Source: Glandiceps talaboti (lineage: Eukaryota; Hemichordata; Enteropneusta; Spengelidae). Taken from it: DNA of 64,000 nt. The position numbers were made by a program, and so were the translations under genes. Each line of letters opens with the position of its first letter. Position 1 is the first letter of the stretch. The notes under the pieces were generated by a model. The model was not told where the DNA came from. It was given only the letters and a program-made list of their open reading frames with translations, and did no database searches. The DNA lies in NCBI RefSeq assembly GCF_964340395.1, contig NC_135561.1, positions 3,300,501 to 3,364,500 of the forward strand, given 5' to 3'. Shown here piece by piece: positions 25,101 to 37,709 of the stretch.

Positions 25101-26983
25101 GGAAAGTTGACCTAGGACAGTCTTATGCCGTATCTAAAATCATTTTAACCAATCGTCAGGACTGCTGTAGTAAGTTGAAACAAATTAACATTGGTTTACG
25201 AAGAGTGATTGATAATAACTGTATTCATGAAATGATTCTTCTAAAATCCATAATTGTGCAACTTGGCAATCAAACATCACAGTGTTACATGTATTTTGTA
25301 ATGAGTGAGACCAGTAAGTTAATCTTTTCGACAACAAATACATATCATATTTGTATTCCTTGAACATATTTGTTTTGGCATTTTCGATGTTAAAAACTGG
25401 TAAAGTGTGTCAAACTTCATATTCAAGATTTTATGACTCGCCCTCCTCACCTACCATATATTGCCTTTGATATCATTCCATACAAGCACTATCATAAGCA
25501 TACAAGTATGTATATTTGCAATCTACAGGTGAACGACTTCTGAACGCTGAAGTAAGAGTAGGAGACAGTGAGGACATGAGTGCAAATACCCGTTGTGGAG
25601 AGTTGGTTGGTGCAGATAGAGTCAATGACGAAACGTTGACTTTTCCATGCGATGGTCTTGTTACTGGACGTTATGTCAGTGTTCAACTGGTGGATCGAAC
25701 AGATTACCTAAATATCTGTGAAGTTCGAGTTATGGTACCTGAACAGACTGATGGTAGGTAGAACCCATACAATGAATTTCACTCAAACATCCACTGTCAC
25801 TTGACTTCTTCTATTGCTACAGTACTTCACTTCACTTCACTTCACTTCACTTCACTTCACTTCACTACACTTCACTTCACTTCACTTCGATATAATACTT
25901 TTTAATGTGTTTTATACGAAAAGGGGTTAGTACTTTGTTGATATACACATTCTCATTCATTACTTTCGTACTCTAAGTTGTTACTCCTCACTACATGTAC
26001 AAGACTTTAACTTTGCAAATAAGCGCAATGAGATCTATAGAGCATCTCAATTTACGCATTCGATTGAAGTTTTTATATTTCATATGTTATTCTATAGCCG
26101 TACTTAGAAGTCACTGCATCAAATTCAAACGGTGTGGATTTTTTGCTCTAATGATTCTGTTAAATTCTCATTTAATATAGCTGTCCACTTGGTAAATATA
26201 GCTACAGGAGGAACTGCTTCTCAAAGTAGCTATTATCCAGGTACCAATGCAAACCGAATCATTGATGGCAATACCCTAAGTACATGGGGATCTAATTCTT
26301 GCTCCAGTACCAATAGCAATCAGAATGCTTGGTGGAAAGTTGACCTAGGACAGTCTTATGCCGTATCTAAAATCATTTTAACCAATCGTCAGGACTGCTG
26401 TAGTAAGTTGAAACAAATTAACATTGGTTTACGAAGAGTGATTGATAATAACTGTATTCATGAAATGATTCTTCTAAAATCCATAATTGTGCAACTTGGC
26501 AATCAAACATCACAGTGTTACATGTAATTTGTAATGAGTAAGACCAGTAAGTTAATCATTTCGACACAACAAATACATATCATATTTGTATTCCTTGAAC
26601 ATCTTTTGTTGTTCACATTTTCGATGTTAAAGACTGGTAAAGTGTACTATACTTCATATTCAAGATTTTATGGCTCGCCCTCCTCACCTACCATATATTG
26701 CCTTTGATATCATTCCATACAAGCACTATCATAAGCATACAAGTATGTATATTTGCAATCTACAGGTGAACGACTTCTAAACGCTGAAGTAAGAGTAGGA
26801 GACAGTGAGGACATGAGTGCAAATACCCGTTGTGGAGAGTTGGTTGGTGCAGATAGAGTCAATGACGAAACGTTGACTTTTCTATGCGATGGTCTTGTTA
26901 CTGGTCGTTATGTCAGTGTTCAACTGGTGGATCGAACAGATTACCTGAATATCTGTGAAGTTCGAGTTATGGTACCTGAATAA
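17943..26983 (+). CDS. secreted beta-propeller plus three-FTL lectin (gene C)
   Basis: Ten coding exons splice in frame to 699 aa: 17943-18002, 20485-20506, 21009-21626, 22232-22297, 23730-23951, 24319-24543, 24948-25169, 25529-25753, 26181-26402, 26766-26983. Exon 1 codes a signal peptide that differs from gene B at one residue. Exon 2 is a 22-base microexon (PNTCGAE). Exon 3 codes residues 28-234, about five repeats of 40-42 aa with the pattern MPDG-LVGV--D--LYTK----G-WSGP, a beta-propeller of the tectonin/tachylectin-like kind. Exon 4 is a Pro/Thr/Glu linker. FTL domains lie at about 256-405, 405-554 and 554-699. RQDCCSER is intact in each, but the His expected in CSHTN is Ser (CSSTN) in all three, so classic fucose binding may be lost or changed. 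The propeller could bind other sugars or protein. The three FTL exon pairs and their introns are near copies. No transcript supports the join of exons 1 and 2. Confidence 0.8.
18294..18511. repeat. (CATA)n microsatellite in gene C intron 1
   Basis: Four CATA runs separated by short slips. It abuts the 3' end of the minus-strand LINE at 18515-18960 and, read on that strand, forms its TATG-repeat tail. Confidence 0.95.
18515..18960 (-). mobile_element. LINE 3' fragment, end of reverse transcriptase (CR1/L2-like)
   Basis: The minus strand reads LQRGQNSAARLITPPRKRDH, ITPFLMHLHWLPV, then YGDRSFSYTAAILWNQLPNT and FKLKLKTYLF before a stop. This is the usual C-terminal pattern of CR1/L2-type LINE polymerases. 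The element is 5'-truncated at a GACA/GACG repeat and its 3' tail runs into TATG repeats, which is common for LINEs whose ends are microsatellites. Confidence 0.75.
18962..19197. repeat. (GACA)n/(GACG)n/(GGCG)n compound microsatellite
   Basis: About 235 bases of tetramers in ordered blocks: GACA, GACG, GGCG, GACG, GACA. It is placed at the truncation point of the LINE. Confidence 0.95.
22530..22890 (+). mobile_element. tRNA-derived SINE, copy 2
   Basis: Same family as 7885-8280: GACTGGCTTGGAATCTACAG, B-box-like GGTTCGAGCCCC, TTGGGCAAGATTTGAACC, then the shared body. It sits in the intron between the linker exon and the first FTL exon of gene C. The 3' end is decayed. Confidence 0.7.
23235..23345 (+). 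pseudogene. decayed FTL back-half exon in gene C
   Basis: About 100 bases align by eye with the end of the back-half exon of the next unit (24450-24560). Shared parts include the exact stretch AAGTTCAAGTTATGG-ACCT, the AGAACCCA-ACAAT stretch past the donor, and AAACATCCACTGTCA. The upstream part of the exon has decayed and the splice donor is gone, so it is not expected to be used. It implies that gene C once had a fourth FTL unit upstream of the present three. Confidence 0.6.
24613..24649. repeat. (TTCAC)n microsatellite
   Basis: About seven TTCAC copies in the intron after the first FTL unit. The same site in the next unit (25824-25889) is expanded to about 13 copies, so the run was duplicated with the unit and then changed length. 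Confidence 0.9.
25824..25889. repeat. (TTCAC)n microsatellite, expanded copy
   Basis: About 13 TTCAC copies with one TACAC variant. This is the paralogous site of 24613-24649. Confidence 0.9.
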
Positions 26984-27539
26984 AAGCAGCAATTGATTAT
27001 TTCTGTCATTAAAGATATTATAACTATTATGACGTAAATGTCAAGAATGAATTCCCTTAAACATATATTTGAAATGAATTATACAAAATGTACCTTTTCT
27101 CATTTTGGTGTTTGGGATAGCAATAAAATTGTGAAGCGCAATAGAATTAGTTATGTAGGTTTTTTCTTGTTCATTACCTGCTTTTTTTCCACTTCATATT
27201 TCGAACTCTAAAGCAACTAAATACACTTCCAACACCTCGCCTACAATGCCTCTAGAATCCAAGCTGCACAGAACGTTCTGAAAATACACGAGAATTATTT
27301 GATTAAATTGTGCCAATGGCATAGTAGCACAATTGTGCAGTTGTTAATGATATTTTTTTAAATGTATATCCACATGACAATTCATCCTTCTTATTACATC
27401 AAGCAATATGCACCGTCATTTTACTGTAGCTATGTGCAGTTTCTCAGTTGCTGGGTGACTATATATGTCGATTTTTATCTATCTACTTGCCTAATAACTA
27501 CCGTTATTGTAGTCTTGCCTATAAACAATCATATCTACC
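26984..27539. other. 3' flank of gene C
   Basis: A possible ATTAAA polyadenylation signal follows the stop near 27009. The stretch to about 27045 is almost identical to the complement of 30820-30877 beyond the stop of gene D. The rest has no recognised feature. Confidence 0.5.
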
Positions 27540-27607
27540 TACCTATCTATTTATCTATCTATATATCTACTTATTTATTTATTTATCTATCTATCTATCT
27601 ATCTATA

Positions 27608-27682
<75 letters not shown>

Positions 27683-27831
27683 GTATCTATCTATGTGTCT
27701 GTATATATATATATGTGTGTGTGTGTCTGTCTATCTATCTATCTATCTGTCTGTCAGTCTATGTCTATATATCTATCCATCTGTCTATATATCTATCTAT
27801 GTCAGTCAGTCTGTCTGTCTATCTCTCTGTC

Positions 27832-27894
<63 letters not shown>

Positions 27895-27899
27895 GTCTA
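27540..27899. repeat. (TATC)n/(TGTC)n compound microsatellite
   Basis: About 360 bases of TATC with TGTC blocks and a short TATA/TGTG interruption. It creates open frames rich in Tyr, Leu, Ser and Ile that are not genes. Confidence 0.95.
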
Positions 27900-30877
<2,978 letters not shown>

Positions 30878-33800
30878 TTATTCAGGCACCATAACTTGAA
30901 CTTCACAGATATTTAGGTAATCTGTTCGATCCACCAGTTGAACACTGACATAACGACCAGTAACAAGACCATCGCATGGAAAAGTCAACGTTTCGTCATT
31001 GACACTATCTGCACCAACCAACTCCCCACAACGGGTATTTTCACCAATGTTCGCACTGTCTCCTACTCTCACTTCAGCATTCACTATCCGTTCACCTGTA
31101 GATAGCAAGTGTACAATTATTTTTATCTTCGTAACAGTGCATCCAGTATACGTTTCCTTTTGATTGCAAACATAATAAACATATTTGTATTCTCATGATA
31201 GTGTTTGACATATATGATAACAAGTAACAACTCACGATATGTATTTATCTCCATTGGGCAGTACAGTACAGTAGCCATACATATGATATGTCGAGGAGTT
31301 CGAACGTCACCTTAGCGTCCGATTCACACAAAAAGGAACAAGGGCACCGGAGTTGGGGACCACTTCAACAAGACGGCCACAGTATGTCCTGGGATAACAC
31401 CAAAGTTCTAGCCACTGGTTAAAACGAAAAGTAAAGGGAGCTACCCACATCAGATAGAGAAGACCCATCATGAACAGGGACCAAGAATACCAACTATTAT
31501 CAAATCACGGACATATTATTCCGCCAGTCCGGAGACAGACATTAACGCTGAATAATTGATCAATTGTGCGATCAAGGTCCACAGCAGCCGGATCGAAACT
31601 TTGCATTCGTTTCCAATTTACCGTTCCAAAGTAACTATATTGTACATTCCAGTCTTATTGATTCTTGGAATCATGGACGATACATTCTCCATTTATTTCA
31701 GTTGTTTTTATGCGCCTCAAAATGAATGTATCCTCTGAAGTAGGAGATATATCGAATGCCAGGAGTTGTATGACCATAGATACATATAACTTAATAGATG
31801 GAGATTGTACATCAATCATGGATGTATATGCAGTCCCCTTCTAACTCTTACTTATTCGTTAATTAATACATGATAATAGCAAGCTCTGATTGCTATTAGA
31901 AACGTGTCTGGGTTTATAAAAGTGTTCAAAACACTGGCTGAAGTTGCTAGATGGATATTGGGAATCATGCTGAATCAGCTACAGACTGTCTGCATGCAAT
32001 TAATAAGTACAAAATTGTTTAAAATTACGACTAGTTTTGGTTAATAGTCTATTTTGTGAGTGGGAAAGAAATAATCCCATGTTTGTCTAGCAACAAGACC
32101 ATGGCAACAACAACAGCCAAAATGGTTGTGTACATTGCAAAGACAACAACATGTACAGGGTTGATAGGCAAGTGGAGAAATGAATATCCATAAAAGTAAA
32201 TACATATCTATCTGGCAACAAGACTATGCCTATAGCGACACTATCTGGCAACAAGACTATGCCTATAGCGACACTATCTGGCAACAAGACCATGCCTATA
32301 GCGACACTATCTGGCAACAAGACTATGCCTATAGCGACACTATCTGGCAACAAGACCATGCCTATAGCGACACTATGTGGCAACAAGACTATGCCTATAG
32401 CGACACTATCTGGCAACAAGACCATGCCTATAGCGACACTATCTGGCAACAAGACTATGCCTATAGCGACACTATCTGGCAACAAGACCATGCCTATAGC
32501 GACACTATGTGGCAGAGGTAACACCTGGACTAGTTAGGCAAGTAGACGAATATTCAAAAAATGTCAGAAAAGAGTCCAAGCTAACATGAAACTACACATA
32601 GCAACACTAAAATGATGGTGCATATTACACGGGTAACAAAATGGATGGGTTAGCATGTGAATAATCTTTTTTTTTTAAATTATCACAAACTTTACAGTTG
32701 TGCAACAACACCATTGTACTATTTTATTGCGTGTGCCAAACTTTTTATGAAATATTGGTTACACTTAAATACGACTAAGTGTCTGAATATGCCTTAACTT
32801 GATTTTCGTAATTAAACCTGAAGGTCAGGGTCAGAGGTCTAAAAAGAACGCTTACACCTAATAATGTTAGGGTAGACATTTGAATGGCTTCTCTACGTAC
32901 TATGGATTTTGAGTTATGCAGTAAGACATTATTTTTACTACAAATATGGCCACCATTCAGTAAAAGTTATTGGTATAATTCTCTTCTGCTATATTACCTG
33001 TGGAAATGATTTGAAACAAATCGGCATCGTTTATAAACTCAGTATAAAGTGCCTGTGGTATGCACGAAATAGCTTAATTTTCATAATTGGTCCCAAAGGT
33101 CAAAGTCAAATGTTACAATCTTAAAACTAAACTTCTAAACTTGTACCTAATAATATGGGGTAGGCGCTTAAATGGAGTCACTACGTTTTACCATTTTTGA
33201 GTTATGCCGTACAAAACAAATTTGTTGCATTTAACACTAACTGTCAACTTGTAAAGTGGGTCTACACTTATCATAAACACAAGTTCATATATTAGCACGA
33301 CTTACGACAGCAGTCCATACGATTGGTTACAATGATCTCATATACAGGATACGTCTTTCCTAGATCAACTTTCCACCAAGCATTCAGCTCAATATTGGTA
33401 TGGGCGCAACTTTCCAATCTCCATTCACTTCGGGTATTACCATCAATAGCCCGGTTTGGATTGACTCCTTGGTAGTAGCTGCTTTGAGAGGCAGTTCCAG
33501 TCATAGCTATGTTAGTAACTAAAGGGAATAAACATGTAATAGAATACTCAAGCACCCGCCCTTAAATATTTAAATTTGCTGAAGTAACTGTACATTACAT
33601 ATCCACATATATATTTGTATTGTGAGGAACAGAATGTCTGTGGCTTTATTTTGTCTCTACCAATCACCTTTAAGAATCCATATCTCGCAATCACAGAAAT
33701 GTTAATCAAAAACGCGCACGAAATCGGTGATTTTAATGTCGTTAATGTTTGGTTTGTTGTTGTGGATACAACTGTGTGAACGCCCGAAAACGTTCCTTGC

Positions 33801-34610
33801 GCGCGCTTTGCACGGGAAAAATGTGCATCGCGGTGAAGGAGACAAAATGCCAACTAGAATTCACAGTGATACCTTTAAAGAAAGAAAAAAACGTATAGAA
33901 CATACTCAAAAGTTCCATATCCATTTACCCCTCACGAATGTCACTGCCAAATATGACGTGGTATCAATCTGAAGAAAGTATTTTCAAATTGTTAAACTTT
34001 TTAGGTACCCTTAATAAAAAGTTCATTTTGCCAACTTTTAGAAATGCCCCTCTCGAAATTTCAGATGCTATGCCAAGTTATAATTGGTAAAAATGATACT
34101 GCAAAATTCATTTGATGCAGCTTAAGACAAAAATGTTAACCTTCTAAATCGCATTGCCAAAAGTTGCTCTAGCCAACAATGAGCAGCGCTTTTTGTAAGA
34201 TGGTAACTACATGAAGCATAATCATTTGACCATATCAGCCTCAACATTTCGCTTTGACTACACATTTTCTATGAATTCACCAAGTATTATTTCAATCGTA
34301 GCAAAATTTCTTGATATACACGGAGAAAGGTAAGACAATATATTTTTACCACCTCTTGACAAAACAAGTCACGGTTCTGATGATTGCTCTCAACGACAGC
34401 ATCCCTACAAATACACGCAGAGTAACAGCGGAAATAGAACGACCGTGCGTTCGCTATACCCTATAGCTAGTGTTTGCCATTTTGCATTAAATCATGATAT
34501 CGTCAACTTGTTTTTTTATGCTCAGCATACATGGATCTCTACCGTAAAGAACATTGCCTGGATTTCTTTTCATTTGAGACGGTTTTTTTTGGTGGGTTGG
34601 TAGTGATGAC

Positions 34611-34664
<54 letters not shown>

Positions 34665-34721
34665 GGACGGACGGACGGACGGACGGACGGACCGACCGAC
34701 CGACCGACCGACCGACCGACC

Positions 34722-34820
<99 letters not shown>

Positions 34821-35554
34821 CATCCTCATCATCTGGGATGCATAATATCTCAGACCACTAACGAATATTAAACATCTACTAGCTGCCTATGGCAGTACTA
34901 TATATAAAATGTTACCTCTGACGATTGTCGACAGCAGAGAAGGTGACGTCATGTGGCTCACAGATGTCTTTGCCATAGCAACCTCTGTATGTAATTTTGG
35001 TGTTGGTGTGAAAATAGAAGACATGTTTGGTTTTAAAGACGATATCATCACATTCATGCGGTATTGAATTTGGGGCAATTCATTTATTTTACATGAATTT
35101 TATTCCGCTTTCATAACCAAGAGGCTACTCTAAGTTGTCTGGATATCGACTGATGCATTGAGCTTTATCACAGTTTTCAGTGATATTAATATTGGAGAAA
35201 AGTGAGACAATATACTTTTACCACCTCTTGACAAAACATTTCATGGATCTGATGACTGCTCCCAACGACAGCATCCCTACAAATACACGCAGAGTAACAA
35301 GGGAAATAGAATGACCGTCTGTTCGCTAAATGCTGTACTTAAATACCCTATAGCTAGTGTTTGACATTTTGCATTAAATCATGATATCGTCAACTTATTT
35401 TTTAATATCAGCATACATGGATCTATACCGTAAAAAACATTGCCTGGATTTCTTTCCACTTGAGACGGGTTTTTTGGTGGGCTGGTAGTGATGACACAGA
35501 CACAGACACAGACACACACACACACAGACACACACACACACACACACACACACG

Positions 35555-35603
<49 letters not shown>

Positions 35604-36074
35604 TCCATTCTCATCATCTGGGATGCATAATATTAAACATCTACTAGCTGCCTATGGCAGTACTATATTTAAAATGTTACCTCTGACGGCTGTCGACAGC
35701 AGAGAAGGTGACGTCATGTGGCTCACAGATGTATTTGCCATAGCAACCTCTGTATGTAATTCTGGTGTTGGTGTGAAAATAGAAGGCATCCGTATGCTTG
35801 ATTTTAAAGATGATGTCGTCACATTTATGCGATGTAGATCTTTCCAAAAAAAAAATGTTTTAATTTGGGGCAATTCATTTATTTTACACGAATTTTATTC
35901 CGCCTTTTATTCCGCTACTCTAAGTTGTCTGGATATCGAATGATGCATTAAGCTTTATCACAGTTTTGAGTGATATCAAGTATGAGTTGTATTCGTTTGG
36001 AAGGGTTTGGAGATATACTGATCATTCAACGCATCATGATTTGAGGGATAATAGTAAAGCGTGTTTGTAGGATC

Positions 36075-36138
<64 letters not shown>

Positions 36139-36786
36139 CGCGCGTAGGTGTATGTGTGTGTGCGTGCGTGTGCGTGCGTGCGTGCGTGCGTAAACAGAGT
36201 GATCATATATAGTCTAGCATCATAATCCCAGACAAATACTTAAAGGAAAGAAAAACACTAAATTCTTACAAAAAATTATAAGCATTAGATTACTTTGTAC
36301 ATCTGTAATATCTGATGGAGGAATATGACCAGATTTCCCCTTATTTGCAATTATTTCCTTGGTATGTTATCAATTTTGTTGTCCCGAGAGTTGGTCGCCT
36401 GATCAATCTCGATTTTTAAATTGTAATGACATCCATGCTATTGAGTATTTACTCAAAAAATACGTGCGCACTGTATATGATAGCCATATTTTCAACAAGC
36501 ATCAATATCACTCCACTGTACTATCAACAAAAGACACACACTGCAGTCACATATGTATATAGTAATGATCAAAGAAACCAAATACGTGAAAGAAGAACTT
36601 GAGGACTAAATACAAACCTTGTGGAACAGTTCCACCTGAAACGACCAAACCTGTAATAGTCGTAATAAAAATGACAGTAGAAATCACGATAATCACAATT
36701 ATGAAGCAGGTTTTCCATCGTTGTTGTTTTTGAAAACGTTTTCGTCTTTCTTCAAATTCTTCTTGAGATATTTCTAACACCAGCAT
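30878..36786 (-). CDS. membrane-anchored single-domain F-type lectin (gene D)
   Basis: Three exons on the minus strand, complement of 36618-36786, 33306-33518 and 30878-31095, splice in frame (phase 1, phase 1) to 199 aa. Exon 1 codes a charged N-terminus (EEFEERRKRFQKQQRWK) and then a hydrophobic span of about 22 residues (residues 27-49), with no signal peptide. The positive charges before the span predict a type II protein with the lectin outside the cell. A stalk of only about seven residues (SGGTVPQ) leads straight into one FTL domain with CAHTN, AWWKVDLG, NRMDCC-R-ER, RCGEL and CEVQVM, so the His and Arg ligands look intact. The other lectins here are secreted; a tethered one could act as a receptor or adhesion molecule. 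Introns carry a Penelope-like remnant, a 33-bp repeat and a duplicated block. Exons 2 and 3 are certain as an FTL domain. The link to exon 1 rests on phase, splice sites and order, and the donor (gtttgt) is weak. Confidence 0.7.
31290..31590 (+). mobile_element. Penelope-like element remnant (C-terminal endonuclease tail)
   Basis: Pieces on the plus strand read SWDNTKVLA and RRPIMNRDQEYQL, matching the tail of the GIY-YIG-bearing polyprotein of Penelope-like retroelements (pattern W...A..IR....MNRD.G..L). It lies in the second intron of gene D in opposite orientation to that gene. It is short and broken. Confidence 0.4.
32208..32515. repeat. 33-bp tandem repeat, nine copies
   Basis: Nine copies of a 33-base unit containing CTATCTGGCAACAAGAC and ATGCCTATAGCGACA. 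Two variants alternate (GACTATG and GACCATG), and a CTATGTGG variant recurs every fourth copy. The copies therefore form a higher-order unit of 132 bases. Because 33 is a multiple of three the array is open in several frames on both strands, but it lies in an intron of gene D and no coding role is supported. Confidence 0.9.
32516..33305. other. gene D intron, no feature recognised
   Basis: Unique AT-rich sequence. Two AGGTCA-containing stretches near 32822 and 33094 are weakly alike and may be an old duplication. Confidence 0.4.
34611..34819. repeat. (CAGA)n/(CGGA)n/(CCGA)n microsatellite
   Basis: About 210 bases of tetramers in ordered blocks inside copy 1 of the duplicated segment. Confidence 0.95.
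35495..35598. repeat. (CA)n microsatellite
   Basis: CA run with a few CAGA and CGCA interruptions, at the site that holds CAGA repeats in the sister copy. Confidence 0.95.
36078..36191. repeat. (GT)n/(GTGC)n microsatellite
   Basis: GT run followed by GTGC and GCGC variants, in gene D intron 1. Confidence 0.95.
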
Positions 36787-37603
36787 GTCGATCGATTTCT
36801 CAGTAGTTACACGTTTATAACAAAGGGAAGAATATTGTAGTTTTAACAGTTATAACTGAAATATATGAACATGTGGTAGAGTAATCCTAACATAAGGCCT
36901 CGAGGTCAACATCACTTGTTTCTTCTTAACCAGATTTATAGTTACAGAAGGTGATTTGGTAGTTAGAACGTGGTTTCTATGGTAACTGTGTTGAAAGCTA
37001 AGACCAAAATCTACTTAAAGCTTATCTTCTATGAAAGTTCTGAAGGTGAAATTTATGAAAATATCTACTAGGCTTTTCAAAAAAAAGTACTAAAAGTAAA
37101 CATACAAAAACTACTGTGTGGGTTAATTGACACAGAACTGTTGTAGTTGTGCTAGCGTTGTCAATGTAAAGGATGGATTTACATTTTTTTTATCAGAATA
37201 TCTAACCACTCTGAAAGTAAAGTTTGTAGGGTTAATGAAAATCTTATGTGACCTGCCCTTGGGCATAAAACAACCTATATGGGACACAAGGGAAAACCGT
37301 GTCCCGAAAAGTCAACGACTCAATGATATGCCATTTACCAAACTATCGATATCTTGCAATAATGACATTTTGCAAGATAATTTTCAATGTCGATAACTTT
37401 AAATATGTAACCAAATAAACATTATATGTCACAGACTGCTGTCTAGCCAACTATAGGTGACAGTATTCAAGGCAAACTTTAAATTCCATAAAGGCTGAGG
37501 ATTTCGCATGGGGAAGAAATTCGAATTTCGCCACCAGCGTCAATATTGTAGTTTTCTTTTGTTTTCTAATGGCCCGCTGCGGTCGCGTCCTCGTCCCACA
37601 ATC

Positions 37604-37642
37604 CCAATCAACGGAAGTGGGTTTGTTGTTCAAAGATGGCGG
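37604..37642 (+). promoter_or_regulatory. FBXO16 proximal promoter motifs
   Basis: Within 110 bases of the start codon lie a CCAAT element (CCAATCA, 37604-37610), an ETS-type CGGAAGTG (37612-37619) and a YY1-type AAGATGGCGG (37633-37642). They lie near the most GC-rich stretch of the region. This set is typical of TATA-less housekeeping promoters. The ATG inside the YY1 site would open a 9-codon upstream frame if it is transcribed. Gene D starts 0.9 kb away on the other strand, so a shared regulatory region is possible. Confidence 0.55.
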
Positions 37643-37709
37643 TAGCAACAAGCTTGAGCTCGTAAGGATTTTGTTATTTCAGCACTGAACATTTCACAAA
37701 ACAGACAAC

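Larger units (their letters stand above)
34316..35960. repeat. tandem segmental duplication in gene D intron 1
   Basis: Two adjacent copies of about 0.8 kb, 34316-35160 and 35185-35960, share long matching stretches such as ACCACCTCTTGACAAAACA, ACAGCATCCCTACAAATACA and GGTGACGTCATGTGGCTCAC. At the same inner site copy 1 holds CAGA/CGGA repeats and copy 2 holds CA repeats. No coding function is recognised. Confidence 0.85.

Noticed and set aside
32087-32524. Minus-strand open frame over the 33-bp repeat
   Set aside because: It is an in-register repeat artefact within an intron of gene D; no signal peptide, start context or family likeness.
35488-35943. Frame containing LTAVDSREGDVMWLTDVFAI, possibly an exon
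   Set aside because: The sister copy at about 34870-35070 keeps related sequence, but I see no protein family or splice sites. It lies in a duplicated intron block.
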